Counted from the stretch's first letter, positions 31,453 to 41,148 are shown. The stretch: DNA of 64,000 nt from Ruminococcaceae bacterium P7 (GCA_900100595.1 FMUA01000010.1:62001-126000), one strand, 5' to 3'. The notes: generated by a model from the sequence alone, not told the origin. Numbers and translations are program-made.

Positions 31453-32136
31453 ATGGCGTCATCCAACGGCTCCGACCACAAGGGGCATAGAGAACGGTTA
31501 AGAAAAAGATTCATAGAAAACGGACTGGACGGCTTTGAGGAGCATCAGGCGCTGGAGCTGTTTCTGTTCTACGCCATTCCCCGAAAGGACACCAATCCGC
31601 TGGCACATCGGTTGCTGGAGCGTTACCGTTCCATCAGCGGCGTATGCGACGCGCCGATTGACGAGCTGCAGCGCGACTTCGGCATTTCAGAGAATGCCGC
31701 CGCGCTGCTCAAGCTGCTGCCCGAGATGTCGCGACTGTATAATGAGTCGCGGCTTGCCAAAGATAGTATTATCGATCTGGATACGCTCGGTGAAATCGTC
31801 AAGAAGAAATTCATCGGCAGAACCGCCGAGGTCGTCGTGCTGATTCTCGGCGACGCAAAGGGAAAGATGGTCTATTTCGACGTTGTCTCCAAAGGCTCCG
31901 TCAATTCCTCGGATTTTCCCGTGCGGAGAATCGTCGAGCTTGCCATCCGGCACAATGCCCGCATTGCCGTGATTGCGCACAATCATCCCAGCGGCAACGC
32001 GCTGCCGTCCAGAACCGACTTAAACACAACCAAGCTGATTGCCGATACCCTGCGCGGTGTCGGCGTCAGTCTGCTCGACCACTATATCGTCGCGGATAAC
32101 GACTATATTTCGCTCCGCGAAAGCCATCTGATGTAG
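31453..32136 (+). CDS. radC: RadC-family (JAB/MPN) protein
   Basis: 227 residues. The N-terminal helix-hairpin-helix-like part (HKGHRERLRKRFIENG, then ELFLFYAIPRKDTNPLAHRL) is typical of RadC. The C-terminal JAMM metalloprotease-like domain shows the zinc motif IAHNHPSGNALPSRTD (near residue 173). Despite the name, RadC proteins are not proven repair enzymes; they are probably metallo-hydrolases or DNA-associated factors. ATG 31453 has GGGAGAAGG upstream, 15 bp after pyrE. uvrB begins 9 bp after the stop, so the genes are one unit. Confidence 0.9.
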   Translation: MASSNGSDHKGHRERLRKRFIENGLDGFEEHQALELFLFYAIPRKDTNPLAHRLLERYRSISGVCDAPIDELQRDFGISENAAALLKLLPEMSRLYNESRLAKDSIIDLDTLGEIVKKKFIGRTAEVVVLILGDAKGKMVYFDVVSKGSVNSSDFPVRRIVELAIRHNARIAVIAHNHPSGNALPSRTDLNTTKLIADTLRGVGVSLLDHYIVADNDYISLRESHLM

Positions 32137-32145
32137 GAACACGCT

Positions 32146-34104
32146 ATGGATTTCAAGATTCACTCCAAATACAAGCCCACAGGCGACCAGCCGCAGACAA
32201 TTGAAACGCTGGTCAGAAGCATTGAGGAAGGCAATAAAGAACAGACTCTGCTCGGCGTAACAGGCTCGGGCAAGACGTTCACTATGGCGAACGTAATTGA
32301 GCGTTTGCAGCGTCCGACGCTTGTGCTCGCACATAACAAAACGCTCGCGGCGCAGCTCTGCAGCGAGTTCAAGGAATTCTTTCCCGACAACGCGGTAGAA
32401 TACTTCGTTTCCTATTACGACTACTATCAGCCCGAGGCGTACGTTGCGCAGACCGATACCTATATCGAAAAGGACAGCTCCATCAACGACGAAATCGACA
32501 AGCTGCGCCACAGCGCCACACTTGCGCTGTCTGAGCGGCGCGATGTGATCATCGTCGCATCGGTTTCCTGTATCTACAGTCTGGGCGACCCGATCGATTA
32601 CCGCAACATGGTGATTTCTCTGCGCCCGGGCATGGAAAAGTCCCGCGACAAGCTGGTCAAAAAGCTCGTAGAGTTGCAATATGAGCGCAATGACATTAAC
32701 TTTATCCGCAACAAATTCCGCGTCAGGGGAGATGTGGTGGAAATTTTCCCCGCGTCCTCCAATGATTCTATCATCCGCGTGGAGTTCTTCGGAGACGAAA
32801 TCGACCGCATCTCCGAGATCAATCCGCTTACGGGCGAGCTGAAAGCGATCTTGCGCCATGCCGCAGTTTATCCCGCGTCGCATTATATCGTGTCGCGCGA
32901 TAAGATGCAGACGGCTCTCGCGGAGATTGAGCGCGAGCTGGAGGAACGTCTCGCGTATTTCCGTGAAAACGGCAAGCTCCTCGAAGCGCAGCGCATTGAA
33001 CAGCGCACGCGCTATGATATGGAGATGCTGCAGGAAATCGGTTTCTGCACAGGCATTGAAAACTATTCGCGCATCCTCTCGGGCAGACCCGCGGGTTCTT
33101 CACCGTACACACTGCTCGATTATTTTCCCGATGACTTTCTGCTGTTTGTGGACGAATCCCACGTCACGCTGCCGCAGGTACGGGGTATGTACGCGGGCGA
33201 CCATGCGCGCAAAAAGAGTCTGGTTGACTACGGCTTTCGCCTTCCCTCGGCGTATGATAACCGCCCGCTGAATTTTGACGAGTTCTACAGCCACATCAAT
33301 CAAGCGGTATTCGTCAGCGCCACCCCGGGCGATCTGGAGCTGGAAAAGAGCAAGGTCGTCGCGGAGCAGATTATTCGTCCGACAGGTCTGCTCGATCCCG
33401 AAATCTCCGTCCGTCCCACCGAGGGGCAGCTCGACGATCTGGTTTCGGAAATCAATGTCCGCGCCGCCAAAAAGCAGCGCACGCTCGTCACTACGCTCAC
33501 AAAGAAGATGGCGGAGGATCTGACGACATACCTCGAAACAATGGGCATCCGCGTGCGCTATATGCACCATGATATCGACACGGTGGAGCGCATGGAGATC
33601 GTGCGCGATCTGCGTCTGGGAGAATTTGACGTCCTCGTCGGCATCAACCTGCTGCGTGAGGGTCTTGACATCCCCGAGGTGTCACTTGTCGCGATTCTCG
33701 ACGCGGATAAGGAAGGTTTTCTGCGCAGTACGCGCTCACTGATACAGATCATCGGACGCGCCGCGCGCAACAGTGAAGGCTTGGTCATCATGTACGCCGA
33801 CAGCGTGACGGAATCCATGCGCGTCGCAATCGAGGAGACCAACCGCCGCCGCGAGATCCAGCACCAATATAACCTCGACCACGGAATCATACCGCAGACC
33901 ATCGTCAAAAAGGTCAGCGACATCATAGAAATCTCCACGCACAGCGACAGCGAGTTCAAAAACACCAAAAAGCTCACAAAGGCACAGCGTCAGCAGCTGA
34001 TTGAAAGTCTTACCAAAGAGATGAAGGCAGCGGCGCGTCTGCTCGAATTTGAACACGCCGCCTATCTGAGAGACAAAATCAAAAAGCTGCGCGGAGAAAA
34101 ATAG
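32146..34104 (+). CDS. uvrB: Excinuclease ABC subunit B
   Basis: 652 residues, full length. Helicase motifs: [16 protein letters not shown] (near residue 37), Ia [12 protein letters not shown], the beta-hairpin [20 protein letters not shown] (damage sensing), and [16 protein letters not shown]. Motif IV-VI parts include [33 protein letters not shown] and [12 protein letters not shown]. The C-terminal UVR domain ([20 protein letters not shown]) interacts with UvrC. It verifies lesions and loads UvrC in nucleotide excision repair. uvrA and uvrC are not next to it here. No LexA box was seen directly before radC or uvrB, because the gaps are 15 and 9 bp. Confidence 0.96.
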   Translation: MDFKIHSKYKPTGDQPQTIETLVRSIEEGNKEQTLLGVTGSGKTFTMANVIERLQRPTLVLAHNKTLAAQLCSEFKEFFPDNAVEYFVSYYDYYQPEAYVAQTDTYIEKDSSINDEIDKLRHSATLALSERRDVIIVASVSCIYSLGDPIDYRNMVISLRPGMEKSRDKLVKKLVELQYERNDINFIRNKFRVRGDVVEIFPASSNDSIIRVEFFGDEIDRISEINPLTGELKAILRHAAVYPASHYIVSRDKMQTALAEIERELEERLAYFRENGKLLEAQRIEQRTRYDMEMLQEIGFCTGIENYSRILSGRPAGSSPYTLLDYFPDDFLLFVDESHVTLPQVRGMYAGDHARKKSLVDYGFRLPSAYDNRPLNFDEFYSHINQAVFVSATPGDLELEKSKVVAEQIIRPTGLLDPEISVRPTEGQLDDLVSEINVRAAKKQRTLVTTLTKKMAEDLTTYLETMGIRVRYMHHDIDTVERMEIVRDLRLGEFDVLVGINLLREGLDIPEVSLVAILDADKEGFLRSTRSLIQIIGRAARNSEGLVIMYADSVTESMRVAIEETNRRREIQHQYNLDHGIIPQTIVKKVSDIIEISTHSDSEFKNTKKLTKAQRQQLIESLTKEMKAAARLLEFEHAAYLRDKIKKLRGEK

Positions 34105-34117
34105 GAGAAGTATTTGA

Positions 34118-36103
34118 ATGGCAATAAAAAAGACGACTGAATACGGTAACGAAAGTATCATCACCCTCAAGGGCGCGGACAGGGTACGCAAAAGACCGGC
34201 CGTTATTTTCGGCTCAGACGGCATCGACGGCTGTCAGCACTCGGTATTTGAGATTCTCTCCAATTCCATCGACGAGGCACGCGAGGGCTACGGCAAAAAA
34301 ATTGTCGTCACACGCTATTCCGACAATTCCATCGAGGTGGAGGACTTCGGACGCGGCATTCCTGTCGACTTCAATGAAAAGGAACAGCGCTACAACTGGG
34401 AACTGGTTTTCTGCGAGATGTACGCGGGCGGCAAATATAACAACAATGAGGGAGAGAGCTATGAGTTTTCCCTGGGCATGAACGGTCTCGGTCTTTGCTC
34501 CACCCAGTACAGCTCCGAATACATGGACGTCGATATCCGCCGCGACGGTTATCAGTACAAGCTCCATTTTGAAAAGGGTAACATCGTCGGAAAGCTAGAA
34601 CGCACGCCCTACGCGAAAAAGGACACGGGTACCCGTATCAGATGGAAACCCGACCTCGAGGTGTTCACTGATATCAATATTCAGCCGGAATATTTCCTCG
34701 ACGTCATGAAGCGTCAGGCGATCGTCAACGCGGGTGTGGAGTTCGTTTTCCGCAACCAGAACGGCAGGAGCTTTGATACCACCACCTACAACTATGTCAA
34801 CGGCGTGGTCGACCATGTCACGGAGCTGCTGGGCGAAAACGGTCTGACGACTGTTCAGCATTGGGAAACCGAGGTCATGACGCGCGACCGCGACGATAAA
34901 CCCGAATACAAGTGCAAAATGAACATCGCCGTCGCCTTTTCCAACAAGGTCAACGCCACCGAATACTATCACAACTCCAGCTGGCTGGAATACGGCGGCG
35001 CGCCCGACAAGGCGGTGCGCAACGCCTTTGTCTATCAGATCGACAGCTATCTGAAAGCCAATAATAAATATAATAAAACCGAAAGCAAAATCAAATACGA
35101 CGACGTAGAGGACTGTCTGGTCTGCGTGATTTCCTCGTTTTCCAGCGTGTCCTCCTATGAGAACCAGACCAAAAAAGCGGTCAACAACAAGGGTATACAG
35201 GACGCGATGACCGCGTTCCTGCGTCAGAGTCTGGAAATCTATTTCATTGAAAACCCACTCGAGGCAGAGAAGATCGCGGAGCAGGTGCTTGTCAACAAGC
35301 GCAGCCGTGAGAACGCCGAGAAAACCCGTCTCAACATCAAAAAGAAGCTCTCGGGCAACCTCGACATGACCAACCGCGTAGAGAAGTTCACCGACTGCCG
35401 CAGCAAGGATATTTCCGAAAGAGAATTATTTATCGTAGAGGGCGACTCTGCGAAGGGCGCCTGTATTCTGGCGCGCAATCCCGATTTTCAAGCGATCATG
35501 CCCATCCGCGGCAAGATTCTCAACTGTTTAAAGGTCGACTACGACCGCATATTCAAGAGCGACATCATCACGGATTTGCTCAAGGTGCTCGGCTGCGGCG
35601 TCGAGGTCAAGTCAAAGGCAAACAAGAATCTCCATACCTTTGAGCTGGACGCGCTGCGCTGGAACAAAATCATCATCTGCACCGATGCCGACGTGGACGG
35701 CTTCCATATCCGCACGATGCTGCTCACGATGATTTACCGTCTGGTGCCGACTCTGATACGCGAGGGAAAGGTGTTTATCGCCGAATCCCCGCTCTATGAA
35801 ATCACATCCAAAAGCGATGTCTATTTCGCGTATGACGAAATCGAAAAGGAACAGTTCATCAAGCAAATCGGCGACGAGAAGTTCACGATACAGCGCAGCA
35901 AGGGTCTCGGTGAGAACGACCCCGATATGATGAACCTGACCACCATGAATCCGAAAACCCGCCGTCTCATCAAGGTGATGCCCGACGACGCCGAACAGAC
36001 TGCCGAGATTTTTGATATTCTCATCGGCAACAACCTGCAGGCGCGCAAGGACTATATCGTTGAGCACGGCTACGAATATATTGACAATCTCGACGTCAGC
36101 TGA
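34118..36103 (+). CDS. Divergent type IIA topoisomerase subunit B (ParE/GyrB-like)
   Basis: 661 residues. The GHKL ATPase core shows FEILSNSIDEAREGYG, VEDFGRGIPVD and SLGMNGLGLCSTQY; the N-terminal GADRVRKRPAVIFGSDG replaces the usual VRKRPGMYIGS. TOPRIM elements are present: LFIVEGDSAKGACIL near residue 440, and ICTDADVDGFHIRTMLLT near 523. The last helix of the TOPRIM region and the C-terminus follow ParE, with QRSKGLGEND. Divergence at the ATPase start and the missing insert indicate a paralogue separate from housekeeping GyrB. ATG 34118 has TAGGAG upstream; the partner subunit follows after 14 bp. It probably introduces or relaxes supercoils, or decatenates, together with it. The actual specificity is unknown. 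Confidence 0.8.
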   Translation: MAIKKTTEYGNESIITLKGADRVRKRPAVIFGSDGIDGCQHSVFEILSNSIDEAREGYGKKIVVTRYSDNSIEVEDFGRGIPVDFNEKEQRYNWELVFCEMYAGGKYNNNEGESYEFSLGMNGLGLCSTQYSSEYMDVDIRRDGYQYKLHFEKGNIVGKLERTPYAKKDTGTRIRWKPDLEVFTDINIQPEYFLDVMKRQAIVNAGVEFVFRNQNGRSFDTTTYNYVNGVVDHVTELLGENGLTTVQHWETEVMTRDRDDKPEYKCKMNIAVAFSNKVNATEYYHNSSWLEYGGAPDKAVRNAFVYQIDSYLKANNKYNKTESKIKYDDVEDCLVCVISSFSSVSSYENQTKKAVNNKGIQDAMTAFLRQSLEIYFIENPLEAEKIAEQVLVNKRSRENAEKTRLNIKKKLSGNLDMTNRVEKFTDCRSKDISERELFIVEGDSAKGACILARNPDFQAIMPIRGKILNCLKVDYDRIFKSDIITDLLKVLGCGVEVKSKANKNLHTFELDALRWNKIIICTDADVDGFHIRTMLLTMIYRLVPTLIREGKVFIAESPLYEITSKSDVYFAYDEIEKEQFIKQIGDEKFTIQRSKGLGENDPDMMNLTTMNPKTRRLIKVMPDDAEQTAEIFDILIGNNLQARKDYIVEHGYEYIDNLDVS

Positions 36104-36117
36104 GGAGGTGGAACGTA

Positions 36118-38355
36118 TTGGCCAGAAAAAAAGCATCCAAGCCGCAGAAGTCCGAAAAGCTTCACGGCGTTATCAACGGCGCCGGTGAGGTGGTGGAGCA
36201 GCCGATTGTTTCCACCATCCGCGAGAATTTCATGCCCTACGCCATGAGCGTCATTCTCTCGCGTGCGATTCCCGAGATTGACGGCTTCAAGCCCTCGCAC
36301 CGCAAGCTGCTGTTCACCATGTACAAGATGGGACTGCTCAACGGCGCAAGAACCAAATCCGCGAACATCGTCGGCGCAACGATGAAGCTGAATCCTCACG
36401 GCGACTCGGCGATTTATGATACGATGGTGCGTCTGTCGCGCGGCTATGAGGCGCTTCTGCACCCGTATGTTGACTCCAAGGGCAACTTCGGTAAGTTTTT
36501 CAGCCGCGATATGGCATGGGCGGCGTCCCGATATACCGAGGCAAAATTAGCGCCGATTTGCAACGAACTGTTCCGCGATATCGACAAGGACACCGTCGAC
36601 TTTGTGGACAACTATGACAACACCATGAAGGAGCCGTCGCTGCTGCCGACAGTTTTTCCGTCTGTGCTGGTCAATGCCAACACGGGTATCGCCGTCGGCA
36701 TGGCGTCGAATATCTGCTCCTTTAACCTCAGCGAAATCTGCGAGACGACAGCATCCCTGATCCGCGACCCCGGGCACGATCTTTTCTCCACACTGCCCGC
36801 ACCCGATTTCAGCGGCGGCTGCCAGATTCTCTATGATGAAAAGGCGTTCCGTCAGGTCTATGAAACGGGCAGGGGAAGCATCCGTCTGCGCGCGAAATAT
36901 GTCTACGACAAAAGCGCCAACTGCATCGATGTTTTGTCTATTCCCGCGTCGACGACCTGCGAGGTGATTATCGAAAAAATCATCGATCTCGTCAAGCAGG
37001 GAAAGGTCAGGGAGATTTCCGATATCCGCGATGAAACAGGTCTTGACGGTCTCAAAATCACGATGGACTTGAAGCGCAGCACCGATCCCGACAAGCTGAT
37101 GGCTAAGCTCTTCAAGCTGACCACGCTCGAGGACAGCTACGCCTGTAACTTTAATGTACTGATTGCGGGTGTTCCGCGCGTCATGGGTGTCAGAGAACTG
37201 CTCAATGAGTGGATCGCATTCCGCATGGAGTGTGTCAAGCGCCGCACCTACTTTGACCGCACCAAAAAAGCGGAGCGGCTGCATCTGCTGCGCGGTCTGG
37301 AGAAAATCCTGCTCGATATTGATAAAGCAATCAAGATCATCCGCGAAACCGACGAGGAAATCGAGGTCGTTCCCAACCTGATGATCGGCTTCGGCATCGA
37401 CAAGATTCAGGCGGAGTATGTCGCGGAAATCAAGCTGCGCCACCTCAACCGCGAGTATATCCTTAAACGCACCAAGGATATCGAGGATTTGGAAAAGGAG
37501 ATTGCCGAGCTGGACGATATCCTCAAAAGCAAGTCGCGCATCAAGACCATCATCGTCAAGGAGCTGCGCGCGGTCGCGGAAAAATACGGTCAGCCGCGCA
37601 AGAGCATGATTATCTACGAGGACACCGCCGCCTATGTGGAAGAAGCGGAGGAGGTGCCCGACTACGCCTGCACGTTCTTCTTCACCAAGGAGGGCTACTT
37701 CAAGAAAATCACGCCGCAGTCTTTGCGCATGAGCGGCGCCCACAAGCTCAAGGAAGGCGATGAGATCACGCAGGAAATCGAGTTCTCGAACAACTGCGAC
37801 CTGCTGTTCTTCACGGACAAGGCGCAGGTCTACAAGACAAAGGCGAATGAGTTTGCCGACACCAAGACCTCCGTTCTGGGCGACTACGTCGCCGCGAAAC
37901 TCGGCATGGACGAAGGGGAAAACGCGGTTTACATGGTTGCCACCAAGGACTACAAGGGCATCATGCTCTTCGGCTTTGAGAACGGCAAGGCGGCAAAGGT
38001 GCCGCTGGAGGCATACGTGACCAAGAATAACCGCAAAAAGCTGATGGGCGCCTATTCCGGCAAGAATCCCATTGCGGGCATCCTTTGGCTCAATGAGGAC
38101 AAAGAGGTGCTCTTCAAATCCTCCTCGGGCAGAATGCTGCTCGTCCACACAGGCGCGCTGCTGCTCAAAACCACCCGATCGACTCAGGGCGTCGCGGTGA
38201 TGAAGCTCAAAAAAGGACATCGCCTGTTTGAAATGACGGAATATGCTGAGGGAACCTTCCAGAAACCGCAGCGTTTCCGCGCAAAATCGTTCCCGTCTAT
38301 GGGCGCTCTGCCAAGCATTGAGGATACGGGAGACGAACAGTTGACATTAATTTAA
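36118..38355 (+). CDS. Divergent type IIA topoisomerase subunit A (ParC/GyrA-like)
   Basis: 745 residues. An opening YAMSVILSRAIPEIDGFKPS and HRKLLFTMYKMGLL replaces the usual KPVxRRIxYAM. The catalytic tyrosine lies in WAASRYTEAKLA (near residue 139), after the conserved LNPHGDSAIYDTMVRLSRGY. Coiled-coil and exit-gate parts follow (EIKLRHLNREYILKRTKDIE), and a C-terminal beta-pinwheel-like half (CTFFFTKEGYFKKITPQS; FLFKSSSGRM-like segments). No canonical GyrA box QRRGGKG was found, which argues against gyrase and for a Topo IV-type or specialised enzyme. TTG 36118 was chosen because GAGGAGGTG lies 7 nt upstream and no ATG fits. It completes the pyrE-radC-uvrB-B-A unit. Confidence 0.8.
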   Translation: MARKKASKPQKSEKLHGVINGAGEVVEQPIVSTIRENFMPYAMSVILSRAIPEIDGFKPSHRKLLFTMYKMGLLNGARTKSANIVGATMKLNPHGDSAIYDTMVRLSRGYEALLHPYVDSKGNFGKFFSRDMAWAASRYTEAKLAPICNELFRDIDKDTVDFVDNYDNTMKEPSLLPTVFPSVLVNANTGIAVGMASNICSFNLSEICETTASLIRDPGHDLFSTLPAPDFSGGCQILYDEKAFRQVYETGRGSIRLRAKYVYDKSANCIDVLSIPASTTCEVIIEKIIDLVKQGKVREISDIRDETGLDGLKITMDLKRSTDPDKLMAKLFKLTTLEDSYACNFNVLIAGVPRVMGVRELLNEWIAFRMECVKRRTYFDRTKKAERLHLLRGLEKILLDIDKAIKIIRETDEEIEVVPNLMIGFGIDKIQAEYVAEIKLRHLNREYILKRTKDIEDLEKEIAELDDILKSKSRIKTIIVKELRAVAEKYGQPRKSMIIYEDTAAYVEEAEEVPDYACTFFFTKEGYFKKITPQSLRMSGAHKLKEGDEITQEIEFSNNCDLLFFTDKAQVYKTKANEFADTKTSVLGDYVAAKLGMDEGENAVYMVATKDYKGIMLFGFENGKAAKVPLEAYVTKNNRKKLMGAYSGKNPIAGILWLNEDKEVLFKSSSGRMLLVHTGALLLKTTRSTQGVAVMKLKKGHRLFEMTEYAEGTFQKPQRFRAKSFPSMGALPSIEDTGDEQLTLI

Positions 38356-38373
38356 AAAAATTCAAAAAATCTC

Positions 38374-38402
38374 TTGAAAACCGAAAAGTTTTATGTTAAT
38401 AT
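38374..38402 (+). promoter_or_regulatory. SigA promoter of secG
   Basis: TTGAAA (38374-38379), 17 bp spacer, TAATAT (38397-38402). Confidence 0.6.
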
Positions 38403-38458
38403 ATATAAGTTGAATCATGCAGATAAGCGGATCTCCGCAATATGAAAGGACGATAAAC

Positions 38459-38713
38459 ATGAACGCTTGGGGTATTGTACTCGGCATTTTGCTCGCAATT
38501 GTATCAATCGCAATTATTGTAGTTATCATTCTTCAGGAAGGTAACCAGCAGGGTCTCGGTGTTGTCACAGGTGCGGCTGACTCTTACTTCTCTAAGAACA
38601 AGGCGCGCTCCATCGACGCTTTTCTTTCCCGCTGGACAAAGGTGTTTGCTGCGGTATTTGTACTTTTTGTCATTGCGCTCAACGTGCTCAGCTATTTCAA
38701 CCTGCTCGGTTAA
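38459..38713 (+). CDS. secG: Preprotein translocase subunit SecG
   Basis: 84 residues with two transmembrane helices: GIVLGILLAIVSIAIIVVII near residue 4 and WTKVFAAVFVLFVIALNVLS near 57. The loop LQEGNQQGLGVVTGAAD is the conserved SecG connector (QxGKxxG type). SecG is the small non-essential partner of SecYE. ATG 38459 has GAAAGGA upstream; it is a single-gene unit with its own promoter and strong terminator. Confidence 0.85.
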   Translation: MNAWGIVLGILLAIVSIAIIVVIILQEGNQQGLGVVTGAADSYFSKNKARSIDAFLSRWTKVFAAVFVLFVIALNVLSYFNLLG

Positions 38714-38744
38714 TAGCATAATAAAAGAATTTCAAACATATGAT

Positions 38745-38776
38745 AGACCGTCGGAATCCGACGGTCTGTTTTTTTG
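38745..38776 (+). terminator. Intrinsic terminator after secG
   Basis: AGACCGTCGG (38745-38754) pairs with CCGACGGTCT (38758-38767) around a short loop, then eight Ts. Confidence 0.9.
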
Positions 38777-38792
38777 TTTGGGAGATGTTCAT

Positions 38793-39053
38793 ATGCCTTG
38801 GTGGGAAATCGTCTTGATCGCAGCCGGTACGCTGCTTTGCTTTACCGTTATCCATTTTATCGCAAAAAATAAGCACCCGTTCACACGGGCGCTTGTCAGT
38901 GTCGCGGTCGGTTTGGGAACGCTGCTTGCCGTCAATCTCAGCACAGGTCTGACAGGCGTTTCGATTCCCGTCAGTTTGCTTTCGGTTTTGATTTCCGCGA
39001 TCGGCGGCGTTCCCGGGGTAACGCTGATTCTGGCGCTGAACCTTTTCTTTTAG
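38793..39053 (+). CDS. bofA: BofA-family (pro-sigma-K processing inhibitor) protein
   Basis: 86 residues with two hydrophobic segments: EIVLIAAGTLLCFTVIHFIA and the C-terminal SVLISAIGGVPGVTLILALN. The end, with GxPGVxLxxxL preceded by a conserved proline-small stretch, is the BofA signature. In Bacillus BofA holds the SpoIVFB protease inactive in the outer forespore membrane until SpoIVB cleaves the complex. ATG 38793 has GGGAGA upstream. The gene follows the secG terminator and overlaps the stop of the minus-strand DUF4364 gene by 4 bp. Symbol and family are by pattern; the sequence is short. Confidence 0.65.
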   Translation: MPWWEIVLIAAGTLLCFTVIHFIAKNKHPFTRALVSVAVGLGTLLAVNLSTGLTGVSIPVSLLSVLISAIGGVPGVTLILALNLFF

Positions 39054-39655
39054 GGGTTAAATTCAAACAATGCCTCGAGCGCCTCATCCACATTCTCACG
39101 GTTTTTCGTCATCAACGCAAGCATCGTTTTGTAAACGGTTGCAGGATAGCTCAGAAAGCTCTTTTTCATCAGCTCCGCCTGCTCCGTATCGGGCGCAAAA
39201 AGGGTAAAGGACAGCAAATCCACATTGCCGCCCGAGGACTTGCAGGTGACAAAGCAGCCGTGTTCATTCTTTGTGATCTCCACGGAGTTTTCACGGAGTG
39301 TCTTGCGCTCGGAAAGCAACTGCACCGCGCATTTCAGCGCCTTTTCCTTTACGGAATAGGCGAGAGTGCTCTCGAGCTGCTCCGCGACCATTTTGCCGTT
39401 TTCAGTCAGGCTATAGGTGATCTCTCCGTCTATGATATCGTTCTGACGGAGATTTTCGCTGTTCTTCAACTCATTGAACGCCGCCTTGACCTCAAAGAAG
39501 TTCGCCAGCTCATATTCCATAATCGCCTCGGAAACAACGCTTTCGCTCATTGGCTCTTTTACGCTGAAGAAAAGATAACAAATCAGCACTTTTATTTCGC
39601 GTTTGCTTCTCAATCCGCCGAGAGCAATGCCCTCATCAAAGGTATCCATTGTCAT
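39050..39655 (-). CDS. DUF4364 family protein
   Basis: 201 residues. ALGGLRSKREIKVLICYLFF near the N-terminus and a winged-helix-like body with FFEVKAAFNELKNSENLRQN identify DUF4364. The N-terminal half resembles a winged-helix DNA-binding fold, so a transcription factor is a fair guess. A second half is beta-rich with GCFVTCKSSGGNVDLLSFT. The start is ATG 39655 (MTMDTFDEG): an ATG 18 nt upstream would leave a leader of only 7 nt after the predicted transcript start, with no room for a ribosome site. It overlaps the bofA-like stop by 4 bp, tail to tail. Confidence 0.75.
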   Translation of the reverse strand: MTMDTFDEGIALGGLRSKREIKVLICYLFFSVKEPMSESVVSEAIMEYELANFFEVKAAFNELKNSENLRQNDIIDGEITYSLTENGKMVAEQLESTLAYSVKEKALKCAVQLLSERKTLRENSVEITKNEHGCFVTCKSSGGNVDLLSFTLFAPDTEQAELMKKSFLSYPATVYKTMLALMTKNRENVDEALEALFEFNP

Positions 39656-39686
39656 AGTTTCACCCGATTTCATTCATACTTCTTTT

Positions 39687-39715
39687 ATTATAGCACATAA
39701 TAATGCAAACGGCAA
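39687..39715 (-). promoter_or_regulatory. SigA promoter of the DUF4364 gene
   Basis: Minus-strand TTGCCG (39710-39715), 17 bp spacer, TATAAT (39687-39692). The predicted start near 39680 helps decide the coding start. Confidence 0.6.
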
Positions 39716-39746
39716 ATTTAAATTACATAATATTCGCCAGAAAAAA

Positions 39747-39775
39747 TTGACTGTTGCGCGACATTATGGTACACT
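39747..39775 (+). promoter_or_regulatory. SigA promoter of the NfeD/SPFH unit
   Basis: TTGACT (39747-39752), 17 bp spacer, TACACT (39770-39775). Confidence 0.65.
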
Positions 39776-39797
39776 ATACAGGTAAGGAGGATGAAAC

Positions 39798-40235
39798 ATG
39801 GAACGATATATGCCGTTTATCTGGATTGGCTTCGCGATTGTCATGGCAGTCTGTGAGGCTTCCACCACGCAGCTGGTGTCTTTATGGTTCGTGCTGGGCG
39901 CAGTCGCGGCAGCGATTTCCACCATATTCACACCGTCAATTTTTATTCAGCTAGTCGTATTCCTTGTGGTTTCCGCTCTGTCGCTCGCAATCACCCGACC
40001 GCTTGTCAAGCGTCTGCGCAAGCACAGAAGCACCGTCAGCACCAACGCTGACAGATTGATCGGACAGCAGGGAATCGTCACAAAAGAAATCAAAGATCCT
40101 TTCTCAGTCGGACAGGTCAAGGTCCTCGGCGAAACCTGGAGCGCCCAGTCGGAAATTACACCCGTCAAGGTCGGCGCAAAGGTCGAGGTACTGGAAATCG
40201 TCGGTGTCAGACTGATTGTGGAAGAAATGGAGTAA
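39798..40235 (+). CDS. NfeD-family membrane protein
   Basis: 145 residues. Two or three N-terminal helices (WIGFAIVMAVCEASTTQLVS, then VVFLVVSALSLAIT) are followed by an OB-fold domain beginning about residue 82 (DRLIGQQGIVTKEIKDPFSV, GETWSAQSE) and ending VEVLEIVGVRLIVEE. This is the short NfeD family, which partners stomatin-like SPFH proteins in membrane quality control. The SPFH gene starts 4 bp later, the standard arrangement. GGAGGA precedes ATG 39798. Confidence 0.88.
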   Translation: MERYMPFIWIGFAIVMAVCEASTTQLVSLWFVLGAVAAAISTIFTPSIFIQLVVFLVVSALSLAITRPLVKRLRKHRSTVSTNADRLIGQQGIVTKEIKDPFSVGQVKVLGETWSAQSEITPVKVGAKVEVLEIVGVRLIVEEME

Positions 40236-40239
40236 AGCT

Positions 40240-41148
40240 ATGCAAACAGCAATTGCCGTTACCGTTGTCGCACTGGTCGTCTTGGTGATTCTGATTCTGA
40301 TTGTGCGCAACATCAAAATCGTACCGCAGGCACACGCCTATGTTATCGAACGTCTCGGCGCGTATCACGCCACATGGGAAACAGGTCTGCATCTCAAGGT
40401 TCCCTTTGTGGACAGAATATCTAAGAAGGTGTCGCTCAAAGAGCAGGTTGTGGATTTTCCGCCGCAGCCCGTTATCACACGCGATAACGTTACCATGCAG
40501 ATCGACACGGTCGTCTATTTTGAGATCACCGATCCCAAGCTCTACACCTACGGCGTAGAGCGTCCGCTCAGCGCGATCGAAAACCTCACCGCTACCACGC
40601 TGAGAAACATCATCGGCGATCTGGAGCTGGACAACACGCTCACCTCGCGCGATACCATCAACGACAAAATCAGAATTATCCTTGACGAAGCGACTGACGC
40701 TTGGGGCATCCGCGTTATCCGCGTTGAGCTGAAAAACATTCTTCCGCCGCGTGAGATTCAGGACGCGATGGAGAAGCAGATGAAGGCAGAGCGCGAGCGC
40801 CGTGCCCGCATCCTCGACGCGGAGGGTGAAAAGCGCAGCCAGATTCTTGTCGCCGAGGGTCTTAAGGAATCCGCAATCCTCAAGGCGGACGCTGTCAAGG
40901 AACAGAAAATCCGTGAGGCGCAGGGTGAGGCGGAAGCGATACTCACCGTTCAGAAGGCAAACGCCGACGCGCTGAAAATGCTCAACGAAGCCGCGCCTAC
41001 CGACAAAATCATCCAGCTCAAATCGCTGGAGGCATTCATCAAGGCTGCTGACGGCAAGGCGACCAAAATCATTATTCCGTCCGATATCCAGAGCCTTGCG
41101 GCGAACGTGACCGCTGTCAAGGAGCTGTGGAAGGACGGCGAAAAGTAA
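40240..41148 (+). CDS. SPFH/band-7 (stomatin-like, QmcA-type) protein
   Basis: 302 residues. One N-terminal membrane helix (AVTVVALVVLVILILIV) precedes a band-7 domain: IVPQAHAYVIERLGAYHATW, FPPQPVITRDNVTMQIDTVV and YFEITDPKLYTYGVERP. After the fold comes a helical, charged segment rich in EGEKRSQILVAEGLKESAIL and QGEAEAILTVQKANADAL, typical of oligomerising SPFH tails. It is thought to organise ordered membrane domains and regulate membrane proteases such as FtsH. It is translated 4 bp after the NfeD gene; the ribosome site GGAG lies in the end of the NfeD gene. Confidence 0.9.
   Translation: MQTAIAVTVVALVVLVILILIVRNIKIVPQAHAYVIERLGAYHATWETGLHLKVPFVDRISKKVSLKEQVVDFPPQPVITRDNVTMQIDTVVYFEITDPKLYTYGVERPLSAIENLTATTLRNIIGDLELDNTLTSRDTINDKIRIILDEATDAWGIRVIRVELKNILPPREIQDAMEKQMKAERERRARILDAEGEKRSQILVAEGLKESAILKADAVKEQKIREAQGEAEAILTVQKANADALKMLNEAAPTDKIIQLKSLEAFIKAADGKATKIIIPSDIQSLAANVTAVKELWKDGEK

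Noticed and set aside
31437-32146. LexA box before radC or uvrB
   Set aside because: The gaps are 15 and 9 bp and contain no CGAAC-N4-GTTCG motif; the nearest box serves the divergent small gene.
36547-38220. 557-codon minus-strand open frame opposite the topoisomerase A gene
   Set aside because: It is a shadow frame; the plus-strand protein has the catalytic Tyr and conserved blocks.
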